A stretch of DNA of 64,000 nt from Malurus cyaneus samueli (taxonomy: Eukaryota; Chordata; Aves; Passeriformes; Maluridae), in assembly GCA_009741485.1 (NCBI GenBank), contig CM019218.1, positions 35,340,387 to 35,404,386 on the forward strand, in the 5' to 3' direction. Below are positions 48,281 through 60,619 of the stretch, one piece after another; the first letter of the stretch is position 1; the number at the start of each line of letters is the position of its first letter. Made by a program: the position numbers and the translations under genes. The notes under the pieces are model-generated. The model saw only the letters and a program-made list of their open reading frames with translations, was not told the origin of the DNA and searched no databases.

Positions 48281-51200
48281 GGTTTCCTCTACCAGCTTCC
48301 CTCTGAAATGTCTCTGTCTTGATGGAATACAGTGTTTTGAAGCTTGGCCATTACCATATTTTACCTGGATTTCCTTTTTATGACGATTGTAGACCTTAAG
48401 GACAAATTAAAGTGATTGTGCTCTTTGGTGTCTTTTATTTTGTGTTATTTTGGCTTTTGGAAGCACAGATTGAGGCTCCCAGCTGAGACTCCAGACACAC
48501 TTAGTGCGCTGCCTGCTTCTACTTTTTTCTTATCCTGATGTGCTCCTGTTGTTCTTGAATGCCTCAGCAGCTCTAGCGTTGCTTTTTCCTTAGTCACAGT
48601 TGATTACAGTGATTTTGAGACAGGAGAGCCTATTTTATTACCCCTCAGCCAGCCTGAGCGTAGTCTTCCCAGTGGAGCTGCTGACCTGCTTTGTATGGAC
48701 TGGCTGCCAGCGGCAGCAGCTGTGGATCTTCATCAGCTGTGGTGCCCCTTTTACAGATTAACCTCTGCTCTTTTGCTATGGCATTATTTTGTAGGCATGT
48801 TGACAAGCTGCTTTGATAATAAGAAGTGGGTGTGTATTAACTGGGAATATGTTTTGGCTCACCTTCGAATATTTTATCAGCCAATTAGGCAGCTGCCTCC
48901 CTCTCCTAACTGGGATCTGGGTGGATAAAGCCGATGGTTAACTATAGGTGGCAGCAGCTTTCTGATGCTGTTACGTGTGGGTGTTGTTGGGTTTCTCTAA
49001 AGCAGAGACGGTGTTTCACTCGAATCTCAGCTCCCATTCTTCTTTGTTTAGTTGAGGCTCTTTTAGCTTAAGCTTTTGTAGGAAAAAAACCTAGCTGGCT
49101 CGACAAGTCATTTCTACTACTCGAAGGGCTTTTTTATCAGCAGAACAGGATATGGTCTGATTGTCATGATCCTTGATACTTATTAATTTGTAACTTATAT
49201 GTATTTCCAGACCTACAATTGCAGAAGTACAATGTTTAAAAAGATTTCTGACTTGGCCTGATATCTGACTGTCTTCTCAGCTCTCACAGGTTTTCTTGAA
49301 CTTGGTAGAGGCGTACAGCTTCGTACACCGGCTTCAGGCCAGTGCTGCGTTCTCTGTAACCAGCCCTTGAACCGGCTTGCAGTGGAGAGCAGCAGCCTTC
49401 CAGCTGCAATGGAATTCACTGTGGACTCAGGCTTGCTTGTAAGGCTCTGCACCCACCCTGGAAAACACCTGCAGGGGTCTCTGAATTGCGAAGGCTAAAA
49501 AACAGAGTAATATGCTGCAAGAAAAAACAAATCTGTGCACTTAGGAATCACCTTTAAATCTGTCAATGTTAATGCAATAGACAAAAACATTTTTGACAGT
49601 GAAGCCCAAGCACTTAACTGTGCTGTAATATATTGGTTTGTGAAAGCTGCAGCAAATGTGGGATAGACGTTCTGCTGAAACAGAAGAAACCTGCATCTCT
49701 CTTAAATCCCTTGAATTGAAAACCATAGTAACTTGCAGTTTTATTAGCTAGATCAAACCTTTGCACTTATTCTCACACCTGATCTTTCATATGCTTGCTG
49801 CTTTTCAGTCTAGTGGGCAGTGTGGCACAGACAGTGACACAGGGACTGCAACAGACCATTTCAGAAACCTAATACCTGAAGCTCCATCAAGGTATTTTGA
49901 GAAAATTAAATAGTTAGGACATGATGGTTTGTCAAACAAAAAAATGTTTGCACTATGGAAACTTTAACTGGAAGAGTATCCTGTTTCCAGGAAGGAATTT
50001 CAAGTAAAACTTGAGAGGCTCCTTTCTATGTTCAGCATTGTCACTTGCAATGTGAGAGATCATGCTTCAGCTTCTTCCTCTCCATGAATTAAAACCAGGG
50101 CTTGAACTTCATTTTTCCAGGCTAGGTGAGAGTCCTGGCCAATGAATGACTTGGCAGCTCTTAGGGGCTTTCTTGCTTGGTCTGAACAAAATCTGAAAGG
50201 CCTCTTGGTTTCATTCAGGAGAATGTATGGAATTCTGGAGTGGCTTGAGCTGAATAAGCCATTGCCACTCACCTGTAGAAATGCCATGTTTTGCATCTGG
50301 ATACCTGTTGTCTTCTGTAGGCTTTCCTTCAGTATTCTGACAGGTAAGCATATGTTTGTTCTGTACAGTGTGTAGGTGAATTTCCACATAAGGACTTCGG
50401 TGCTAAATGCAGCTGCACAGCTTTTAATATGCAGGATAACTGGTTAAAACTAGTTTAGTTGTCATCTCTGCATCGTACCACTTATGGTACTGAGAAATTA
50501 AACCTGACCCTTCTTGTACAGCTGAAAGGGTATTCTTCCCATTCCAAGGGATTGAGTCTTTCCTTGAGTCCCCAACGATACTTTACTATCCCTTTATGTC
50601 TCACAATGCTCCTTTCACCCCCAGTGTTACACATCCTAGCTTCATCCTGCAGTCGGTTAAAAAAGACAAGTTCTTGGTTCCCCAGGAGTTTGCTCTGTCC
50701 TTGCAAAACTGTTTAGCATGAATGCAAGAATCAAATCTCTGGGTGGTAGATGTGTCTCTCTTGCCCTTATGCCTGTACACATTCTGTAGCTTTCCACTGA
50801 CCAGGAAGAAGCAGCAGCATGACTGACCTGTGATATTTCCAGCTGCTGCTGTTGCTTAATGAAATGCATCAAAGCCGAAGGGATAATGTTCTGATTTGTA
50901 GTCCACGCTCAGAAAGTGGTGGTTGTGAATGAGACTGAGGTCATAAGCTAATACTTTTTGTCTCCTGATAGAAATTACAAAGCCCCAACATTACTCATAT
51001 TTTTTCACAGTCTTTATTCCCTCTTTTTGTTTATCTGCTGTATACTTTTGAGAGGAGACTGTAGTGGGACAGTGAGTGAATGTAACTATTAAATTTTCCT
51101 GGAAATGATGAAATGAAAGTGCATATTATATTCATACCTAATGCATCATTCTCCTGCCTTTACCTTCCGGCCCATCACATTCCAGTCTATTTCAGAGATT

Positions 51201-52558
51201 TAGATGCATTTATGTCAGATCTCCCATCCCAGAATACAATCTACATCCAATTATCAACCCTTAGGGATACATTAGATGTAACTATTATATCTTCTTCTGT
51301 CAATAAAATTATAATCATGGAATGCACAAATGTCATACTTTGGTTTCTAAAAGCATCACGGATAAAAGTGAGATGAAATGAAAAGGCTGTTATGTGGCAT
51401 TTTACACATGCTTATATGCAGAAGATTGCCAAAATCTCAAGCTGAGGTATGTATCTCCTTTTTCTGTCTGCTACTAACAGATCTGAGCCCTGAGCAAGGA
51501 AGCGCCTGCATAAGATCTGACAGAATTATATGCAAAAATGAATTAGTCTTTCCCTTCGTTTGTTCACATGCCATGTCCAGGAGAATCACGAGTGCCTGAG
51601 TGACTTGTAAAGGTTCAGCAAGATCTGTCACATACAGATTTCACAGGCCCAGAAGCACCTGGTTAAGTGAAACTAAGTTAATGAAAAGAGTTGAATTTCA
51701 GATATATTAGAACTCACTAAACCTCTTCAACGCTCTCCTCAAGAAATAAATTGCTCTGAGTTCTCATTAACTTACTCAGACTCGTTTTGACTTCTGACTG
51801 AAAACATCTGTACAGGAGTTCCTTAGTTAATGCACCTTAAACTTGCACCTGTATTTAATTTGGCTTACCTTGCCTAAGTTTCCCTTAATTGCAGGCATAC
51901 CCTTAGTGAAACAAGCCATATTAGCTGAGAAGAGTCTGGAGAGCAGTACTCACTCTTTATCACATAGAAGACCTCCCTTTCAGGCAGGCATGGTTAGTTA
52001 CCTCTGCTCATGAAACAATCATCACTGATGGTAAAGAAAGAATTTCCTGTCCTTAAAAAAACTGCACATCACTTGAAATTAAAAGAGTAAGGGAAAAGGG
52101 AGAAGTTATACTGTGTGCAGAATATTCTGTAACAGTCTGCTGCAGTGTGGTTTTGCACTCTTATCTAAATTTTCTGGTATTGACTACTGTCAGAGATAGA
52201 GGAGCAGGCTAGACAGTCTCTCACTGATTCAGGGGCATGGGAATTTTTATACTCTCAGCTAAGCCTCTGTGGCAGGGCTGCAGGCAGGGCTAACAGCATC
52301 TCATTCAGACTGCATAAAACAGAATTTCATTTTCTAATGCTTCTAACCCCAGCATTTAAAAAACTAAAAATACCCATGTAAAATACTGGTATCTGGCAAT
52401 GTCTATTGTAATTCCCAGGTTTTAAGCTGGAGCTCTTACCTGGGTGCCAAGGAAATGGAAGGATGTCTTAAACTGCAGAAATACCTGAAAGTACAATAAC
52501 TTGGTAAAGGATTTGATGAACACTAGAAGTAAAGAAAAAACACATGGGCTGACTTGTG

Positions 52559-52622
52559 TTTTTTTTTTTTTAAACAAAACAAAAACCCCCACCAAACAAA
52601 CAAAAAGGAGCAACCAAACACC
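52559..52622. repeat. T13 run followed by A/C-rich low-complexity sequence
   Basis: A T13 run (52559-52571) leads into AAACAAAACAAAAACCCCC and further CAAACAAA units, which are almost free of G and T. It is simple low-complexity DNA. Confidence 0.85.
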
Positions 52623-53371
52623 AAGTTCTATTTCCTTGGACAGTAATTATTGATGAATATCCCCGACCATCCAAGAGGAAAGCTTTCTTGTCCATGTATC
52701 AGTTTAGCATCTCACAGGTTGCCACAACTGAAAGCACACAATAACAGTTGTTCGACCATGTAACATCCAAGAGAAATGTTTACCTAGATTCAGAAACATA
52801 CTGTGGTATCAGTGGGATTTGTGCAGTAGCTTATACATTGAATGGAAGAGATGGGATTTTAGGAGAGATCATGAGCATAAATCTGATGGTTAACATTTTA
52901 GAAGCATAGATTTTAATGGGTTGTCAGATTTTCAGTTCAGTTCTGCCATGAGATTATAGTCACCAGAAATTTTTTCTGAGAGATACCATGGTGAGCAATC
53001 TGTAAAACTCAAACATCTATTTCATACAGTCAGCAAGCTTGCAAGGATTGAAATGGACTGAATTTTATCCCAGGTTTGTTAGACCTTAAAGGGTTTGTTA
53101 CCAGTAAACCAGGTACAAGTTAGGACTGGACAAAGGAAGTGTTTAAAATGAGGAGGCTTTGATCTTTTTTTTCCAAATTGCCCTTTGCTGTACAACACTG
53201 CCATATTGAAGGAGAGGACCTTATCATTATAAGAAATTCTGTCTGTATCCTTTCACTTTTCACTGTTACATTCTTTCAGGCTATGCTATTTCTAAAATCA
53301 TCAGCATTTCTGTACAATGAAGATTAGTTGGATGTTTGCTTAAACTTCCTTGCAGAAATTGCTTTCCCTGC

Positions 53372-53398
53372 TGCGTGTGCATACGTGTGCATGCATGT
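53372..53398. repeat. 27-nt alternating purine-pyrimidine tract
   Basis: Every step alternates between pyrimidine and purine, with TGCGTGTGCATACGTGTGC followed by ATGCATGT. Such tracts are known to adopt left-handed Z-DNA under supercoiling. Function is not shown. Confidence 0.85.
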
Positions 53399-54106
53399 CT
53401 GCACTCTGGTATATTAGACAAAAAATGATGGCTGCTTTGGAAGCCTACTCTTTTTTTACCCTTTTTCCTTTCTGTGACTCTAATTTACAGTGTCCTGTGA
53501 GCAGTTTGTGCTTGAGCAGATGACTGCAATATAAGTTCAGGAAGAAAACAAATGAGACTTGGAAGCAGCAAAGCAGATCGGGTTGTAGGAGGATGGGTAA
53601 CAAAAGAAATGTGGTGAAAAAATGCTCTCCTGCTCCGCACCTTTGGAGTGCTATATAATTTATAACTGTTCTCTGCAAAGTGTCTGAGGCAGTGCCAGGT
53701 GGTGGGGAGTTAAATTAACCCCCGTGGCGTGTAGTTATCGGCAGAGGCCAGACCTGTGGATCGATACCTCGGTGCTGTGAGTCACTGTATCAGCTGGGGA
53801 AAGTGAATCTGTAAGCTCCTTATTTCTCCATTCTTTTAATCGCAGGGCTGTGTCTGGCTGTGATGAAGATGGAGCAGACGCAAATGTCTGATGCTTGAAG
53901 CTCTTTGATTTCTGAGTTGATGGGGTGAAGCCAATGAAAAGCTGTGAGAGACTCAGAGCTGATAGTGTATTGTCTTTTTCCAAGTCTCCCCAGTTCCTGT
54001 TCTCTTTTTCTTCCCTCCTTACCCACGGATCTGGTTACACTCAGTAGCTGCATGATCTGTGCTTTGCTTGACCGACACAGATAATTTTTAGCATCACTAG
54101 TTAAGC

Positions 54107-54133
54107 CTATTTTTTATTATTATTAATAATAAA
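54107..54133. repeat. Short TTA/AAT simple repeat
   Basis: A T-run followed by TTATTATTATTAATAATAAA. It lies inside a segment with a conserved-element look (see findings). Confidence 0.85.
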
Positions 54134-54289
54134 GGCTGTTTTAGTCTCGCTTAAATGGATTAGCCTTGCTCCTGCCTGCTTTTTGATTGTTTTTGCTGCT
54201 GGGGGCTCACTCTTCCAATGAGAGTTCTTGCAGATAGAGTTATTGCCAAGCTGATCCGTCACTGAGGCATACCTAATATGGATCAAACT

Positions 54290-57200
54290 GGATGGAGTAA
54301 TTGGGTTTTCAGAGAGCTACCGCACCAGGAGAACGTGTCATACTCCAGGAATGAGAATTTTGTTGTAGCTGTGGAAGATACTTGCACAGCTGCTGAGTCA
54401 GCCGCCTCCTTTTGTGTGCCCTCGCATTGTGGGTGCACCCATTTTCTGCATGAACCCCCCAGATTTCATGTCTGTTGACAGCTGAGTCTTCTTGCTTCCG
54501 TGAAGACCATTTGCATCTTCCAAATCTATTGCTACCCCCTCCACCACTCTCTTAAAAAAATTAATAAATGCTGTATCCTTTCCTGCTTTATTTTTTCTAA
54601 ACTCAAACTTAGCCATGAATTGTCCATGTGGAATGCACTGGTAAATTAAGTAACATATTGTTCTTTCCTAGCTGCACCCACTCTGTGGAGGATTGAAAAA
54701 TTGGCATCTGAGGCCATCACCCAATGGAAAAATGAACAGGATTAAACAGCTGTGATTAGTTTCTTATAAAGCCAAGTGTAACATGCCAATCAAAACCACT
54801 CACCTTCCTTCCCCTCACAATAAATGAATTGTTTTCTCTTTAAACAATGATAGTGACCCTTGGCCTTAAAACCAGCTACCCCTCAGCTGAAGCTTTCAGC
54901 AGTTACAAGGGAAGCTGGCCTTTTAGTTGAACAGTGGTAGATGTGGATGGGCACGTTGAGTTACTGGTTTCAGTGATTAATGAAAGCTGAATTAAAGGTG
55001 GCTCCTCAGCCTAACAGCTGAGCTTCTGGCCTTTTTTCTGTGTTGTATCTGTCCTGTCCCTCAGCTTGTATTCTGACTTTAACCTCGCTTTCTAATTCAG
55101 TTCTTGTCTTTGTTCTGCATCCAGTTGCAGACATTGATCCTAACCACTGGGCACGACTGTTCATGTCCTGGTCTCTTTCTTTAAAAAAAATCATCTGAGC
55201 CAGGACTGAGCTTTCCAGGTTCCTTACTGCTTTGTTCTCAAGACATTGGCATCCTCTCCCAGCCATGGAGAGTAAATGCATATGTGCAGATTTCTGCATC
55301 GCTGTCCCTAGCATAGCCTGGGACATTCTGCATTACAATGGGGGGGTAACATTTATCTCAGTGTGCTGACTGTCCAAACGGATTGTCCCCATTCATCTTC
55401 TCCCCAACTTCTTCCACATGGTCACTTTTTAATCCTTCAGCTTTCTTCCTTTTTATTAATACATGAAGGCACATGTAAATGCTTATCTTAGGTCAAATAT
55501 AAAATACTTTTATGATGGAATTGGAATGTCTATAGAGAGATTTTCATCACTTAGTTTTATTTGGAAGAAATTGGGTAAGGCCACACTGGACAAGTACCTG
55601 TTGATTTTAGATACTTTGATTGGAAAATGTCTCTGTGAGCTTGAACAGAAGTAACCAGCTTTAATTCTTACAGCTTTTACTTCAGTGCAAGCTTGTTTAT
55701 GGTCCCAAGATACTGGGTGAGACACATGTGAATGACTCTCAGGGTGAATCTGTGGGTCTTTGAGCTTGGATGACACCACCATGCTTCATCTCAGAAAAGT
55801 AACTGTGGTCATAATAATTGTGTCAGCCACAGGCAAAGGGCTGATGTTGCAGCAGAACTGCATTAAAGACGTTTTCTTTGGCTTTCTGGCACTTGAGGAG
55901 TGACTGTAAACAAGCCACTGCAAGGGAGCCAGTGGACAAACAGGTAGACAGTAGCCGATATTGTCTGGATCCTGCAGATGGGAAGTTACTGGCTTTACTA
56001 CTGTATTTCTGACTTGGCATTGGCTATGATTTGTGCATCAGTACAGAGGTTCTTGCAGAGGAGTAACTGAGATTGAAAAAGTATTGATGTGAAATCATGG
56101 GAAGTAGTGTCGCATGCAGAAAAGGGGGAGGAAGGATCAGTGTTCCCTTTCTTCATCCCAACATGATTAGTGTTTGAAGGGCTCTTGGCAGAGTCGTGAG
56201 TAAGTTTTCCATAGACTGACTCCAGCTGGCTAGGTGAGGTCACTGGGCTTTCGAAATATTTGAGGTAGTGGTTTTAAACAAGTGACTATCTCAACACAAA
56301 CAGGAATAAAGCAATCTTGTATAGTCTTGGTCATACAGTAACCACTTTGTTCTGCCTTTGCTGCTCAAAGTGGAATGATTTTGCTTGTTAAATTGGAGGC
56401 TTTGCATCCCTTCGTGGTCATCTACCCCCATCTGAAGTTTGCCTGAGTCTGCATTGCAGATTTTCTGTACTTTGCTTCTCCAGCACTGAATTTATGTTTT
56501 CAGTTCTTAGAGTGAAAGAATTGAAGCTATGGTAAAAACAAGTAGCTGGAATCAGATTTTTTTTTTTCATATAACCCTCACCCTGACAGCGTGTGATGCA
56601 ATGCAAGGGACTGAGGGGAAACTCCCTGCATCCCAGTTGATGCAGAACAAACCAGCAGCTGGGAAACTTGCTGAAACCAGATGCATCGTAGTAGCAGTGC
56701 CATGGTTACAGTTGTGTGCTGAGAGCAGTCTTAATTGGGGTGTATTTTTTCCCTTCTGAAAGAAGGTGGCTAGCCAGGGACAGATTACACATAGATTTAG
56801 TTCTTAAATGTTACCCTGTAATTGTTTGGCTTATTTCTTTATAAAAGCTTAGCATGAAGTCACTGAGTTTGGGTTAAGGCTGAATTATGTATTTCTTGGC
56901 AGCCCTGGTTTTCATTATTGACCAGAGAATTTAAAAAAAAACTTTGTCCATGTCTGTGAGGATCCCTCAGAAGTGAATCTTGAGTAAATTGGCAATAGTG
57001 TATATATTTGTTTTTTTAATGCTGGATTTAGGATTATCTTTTGGTTTTGTTTTTTTTGCGTATAAGCCTATGTGCTGGAGGGCTGGAAACAGACAAGATT
57101 GAATGGGTCAATTGTACGAATTGGCAAACACAAGATTCCCTCTTTCACACACTATGCTTCTCTGTTAAATGTTCTGCAATAACAAAGAAAGATGAAATGT

Positions 57201-60200
57201 TTGGTCTGTGTGGTGTATGAAGGCTTTCTCAGAAGCTAAGCACTTCAAGTAAGTAAATAACCAAGAAGTTTCAAGCACAGACCTTATTTGTGAAGCAAAA
57301 TGATGCTACACACAAATCTAACACAAGCTTGTAAAAGTAAAGAAATGCAAAGCTGCATTTCTTGCTCGGTGGTTAAACAGCAGCTTTCCAGTAGTGGCTC
57401 AGAACCCTTTGCCATCTCCATAATCCTGGTGGATTATACTGGAGGTGGGGTGCAGTCACTGAATCCAACTGGTTCAAACAGGTTTGATAGTTTTTGCTTT
57501 CTTTGTAACAGGAGCAAAAAGAGACCTTTTACCAACTCTTCTATGCCTGGAAGTTTCAAACATTGCTCTCATTTCACCCTCTTTCTTATCTTTCACTTCT
57601 TGCTTCGTATTTGATTTGCGGAGACCAGGTCAATCAGACCCATTGCTTCCCCTCAGTGTGTATTGGTATTTTTCTGTAGCAGATGAGGTAGAACTGCTTG
57701 GACAAAGCAAGCCTGTGGCCCCAGGTCTCCCCGTCCATTTCTGTCTGCCAGCAAGCTCCAAGAGAAGGGTATTCATGTGGCATTTCTGCCAGAAATACAT
57801 ACTTTTCCCCTTGGGCACATTGCCCTGAATCAGCAGAGCAGCTCCATATTGCCCTAGACCTACCTCAGAAGGACACTACCACACCTTGGAGCAAGGCCAC
57901 AGTTTTGCTGACAATGTGGAAGTCAAGGTTCCCCCTGCTCAAGTATAGCTGCCTCTCAAGAGGAACATAGCAGCTGTTTTATGACAACACTGTTAGAGAA
58001 AACTACTTCTGCTAATGGTGAAACGTTGCGTTTCAGCACAGTATTAGTATTTCTTTCCAAACATGAAATGAAAGTGCAGCCCATATAACTCTTGAGTGCT
58101 GGTGAGAGAATAACTCATAGACTAACTTTCTGCACAGAAGAACACTGGCAATGGGCTGTGAAATAAAGGTGGTTTTGGGGTTATGCAACTCGAAGTAATG
58201 TATTTCATAATAGGACATGTAGCATCTCTGGGAGTTGCATAGTATTACATACACCAGAGGTATATTCATGGACACATTGTGGGCAGCAACGTACCTTCCA
58301 CATCATGCACTGTTCTGTCTTCCCACCTGAAAATAAGCTTTTTTAGCCTTCATGGCTTTGCTATCTGCTAGTCTGAGATGACTTATCTGTAGTTGGCGTT
58401 GTTTTGTTGGCAGCCTACATCAGGCATCTTGTCAGAGAGCAGCTGTTCATCTCTTCCCTCCCCATCATATCCCAGCCCACTTGCATGTCAGCTTCAGTGT
58501 GCTGTTGTCTTATCAGTCATCTTGGAGAAGGGGTGGTTTGAATTATTTTCACCAAGAGCATTGTGCCTTCTAGTTTTCAGTGAGAAAAAGGTTTGTAATT
58601 ACCTTAAAAATAGAGGAAAGTACTGCCTTATCCCTTAGAATGTCCCGTAGCAGCAAGACACTTGGGGTTATATTTTCTTACTTTTCTGTCGCAGGGGCTG
58701 ACTGTCTTTTTTGCTGAATTGTGTAAAAAGACAATGTGTTCACCATGTTTCTGCATCATTCTCCTCTGTGATTCCATTCCTTGTGTTTTTCTAAGGATTG
58801 AATTTGCACACGGCTCAGCATGGATGTTATTTCCTGCTTCCCACAGATGTTAGCGCAATATAATAATGGATACCCTGGTAACAGGACCTAGGTGGTTGTG
58901 TTGTATGCTGGATGTTCCAAAATCTCACATTTTCACGTATCTGATCCAGTAATTTGTGAAATGCCCATGACTCCTGAGTTTGTGAGATGTGAGCTTTATG
59001 AGGTGATAGGGTTCACCAGAGAGCAGCTTACAAAAGAATAAGAGTTTTCTCTGAGAGAAAGTGTTGGGAAAGGAGCATGTGCAATATATTATCACATTCA
59101 GTAGGAACACAGATTTTCTGGAAATCTGAGCTAAGTAGAGCTAGAAGTCAGTTGTGTAAAGTCATCCAAACTGGTTGGAAATGCCACCTGGCTGGGAATC
59201 TTACGATGGTCTAATCCATGTGGGGTTTTTTTAACTCATCGTGGGAATCAAGACTCACACTTCAATAAATAATTTGCCACTGCCTTGATTTTGCCATCTT
59301 TGAGGTCAGCAGGGACTAGGAAAAAAAAGGTGTAAAACTGAAGAACTTGAAGCAATAGGTTGAGTCAAACATGACATAGGTAGCATGGTGCATTTAGAAA
59401 TCAGGGTATGCTTAAATCACAGACTGCAGCAGTCCCTCTATTGCCAGGTTTAGGTTTCTCTTGAACCTACTGCCAGATAATCAGTTATTGCTGGCAGAGG
59501 GCTTAGAGCCTGACTTGAGGGCTGAACACAGTTATGAGACTGGTATGCATCATGCTGTCCACTGATGTGAAGACATTATGGTCTAGAGTACAGTGATTCC
59601 AATTACTCCTCCTCCTTTGCTGCCCTACTTCTGAAATTAAAGGCTGCTGCTGTAACCCACAGTTCACTCTGATTCTGCTCCATGTGGATTTCAGGATATT
59701 CACATATAATTGTAACATGAGGTTTTATCAGTCACCTGCATTATCCTGCTCATGTGAGCATCACTAGTGAAAACCAGCAGATATGAACCCTACAGAAAAC
59801 CTCAGCAGGCAGTGACACTCCTGTCACATTGTTCAGGCAAGCCCAGACACCATACAGGCAGGAGTGTCACCTGCCATCAGCATTTTCACTCTTGTTTCTT
59901 ATGATGCCGTTGATCATGGAGCAACAGTGCAAATCTCAGGAAAAGCAGAAATTTACAGCAGTGGAATTACAAAGGTTTGGCCTAGCTTGTATTCAAATGG
60001 CTTGTCCCACTTTGCTTACATCTCAAACATTTCCTTGCTTTGTAATGTGAGACAGCTGGTCTTGAAGTTAATCCCCAAGGTTTTGGGGGCTTTTTCTTCC
60101 CCTGGCAAACTTGAGAGGAAAGATGCTTCAGAAATATTAGCCACTGGCTGTCACATAGTAGAACCTATAACAGTTGGTGATGGTAATAGCATTGGCTTGA

Positions 60201-60400
60201 AACTAGCAGGGAAATGCAGGTCTAGCATATGGGCACCTAAAATCTGTGCAATGATGGAGCTGAGGAACACGACACATTCAACTAGCTTTTGAGTTGAGGG
60301 CTCTGAGTTCAGGTTTTACAGCATCAAGCTGTCTTGGAATTTGGCTGCAGTAAGCAGTTAGTGCTTCAGTAGAGAAATTTCCAGTTAATCTTTTTACCTA
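54290..60400. other. Unique non-coding DNA, no gene seen
   Basis: No exon is supported. The minus-strand frame 55006-55326 (106 codons) and the + frame 57484-57828 (114 codons) have no recognisable domains. The + frame ending at 60292 (142 codons) lacks family resemblance and any clear splice context. A candidate conserved block lies at 54660-54990. Confidence 0.7.
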
Positions 60401-60619
60401 CATTTGCCAGGCAGGCTGCACTGAGTCAGCTCAGCCTGGTCCCCACTGTGCAGCGGCTGCAGCCAGTCTCACTCCATCACTTTTAATGAATCTGAGTCTC
60501 TGTGGTTTTCGCTAATTTACTCATACGCAAGAGAAATGAGGAAGTGTTTTCCTGTCTCTCTCTGATAATGAATGAGATATGAAAGAGCTTCATGGCCAGT
60601 AAGCACCCTGGAGGGAGTT

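Larger units (their letters stand above)
47075..54050. other. Unique non-coding DNA, no gene seen
   Basis: Content includes a long near-perfect inverted repeat (48255-48280), a GC-richer patch at 49250-49480, an A/C-rich low-complexity run at 52559-52622 and an alternating purine-pyrimidine tract at 53372-53398. No exon is supported. Confidence 0.75.
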
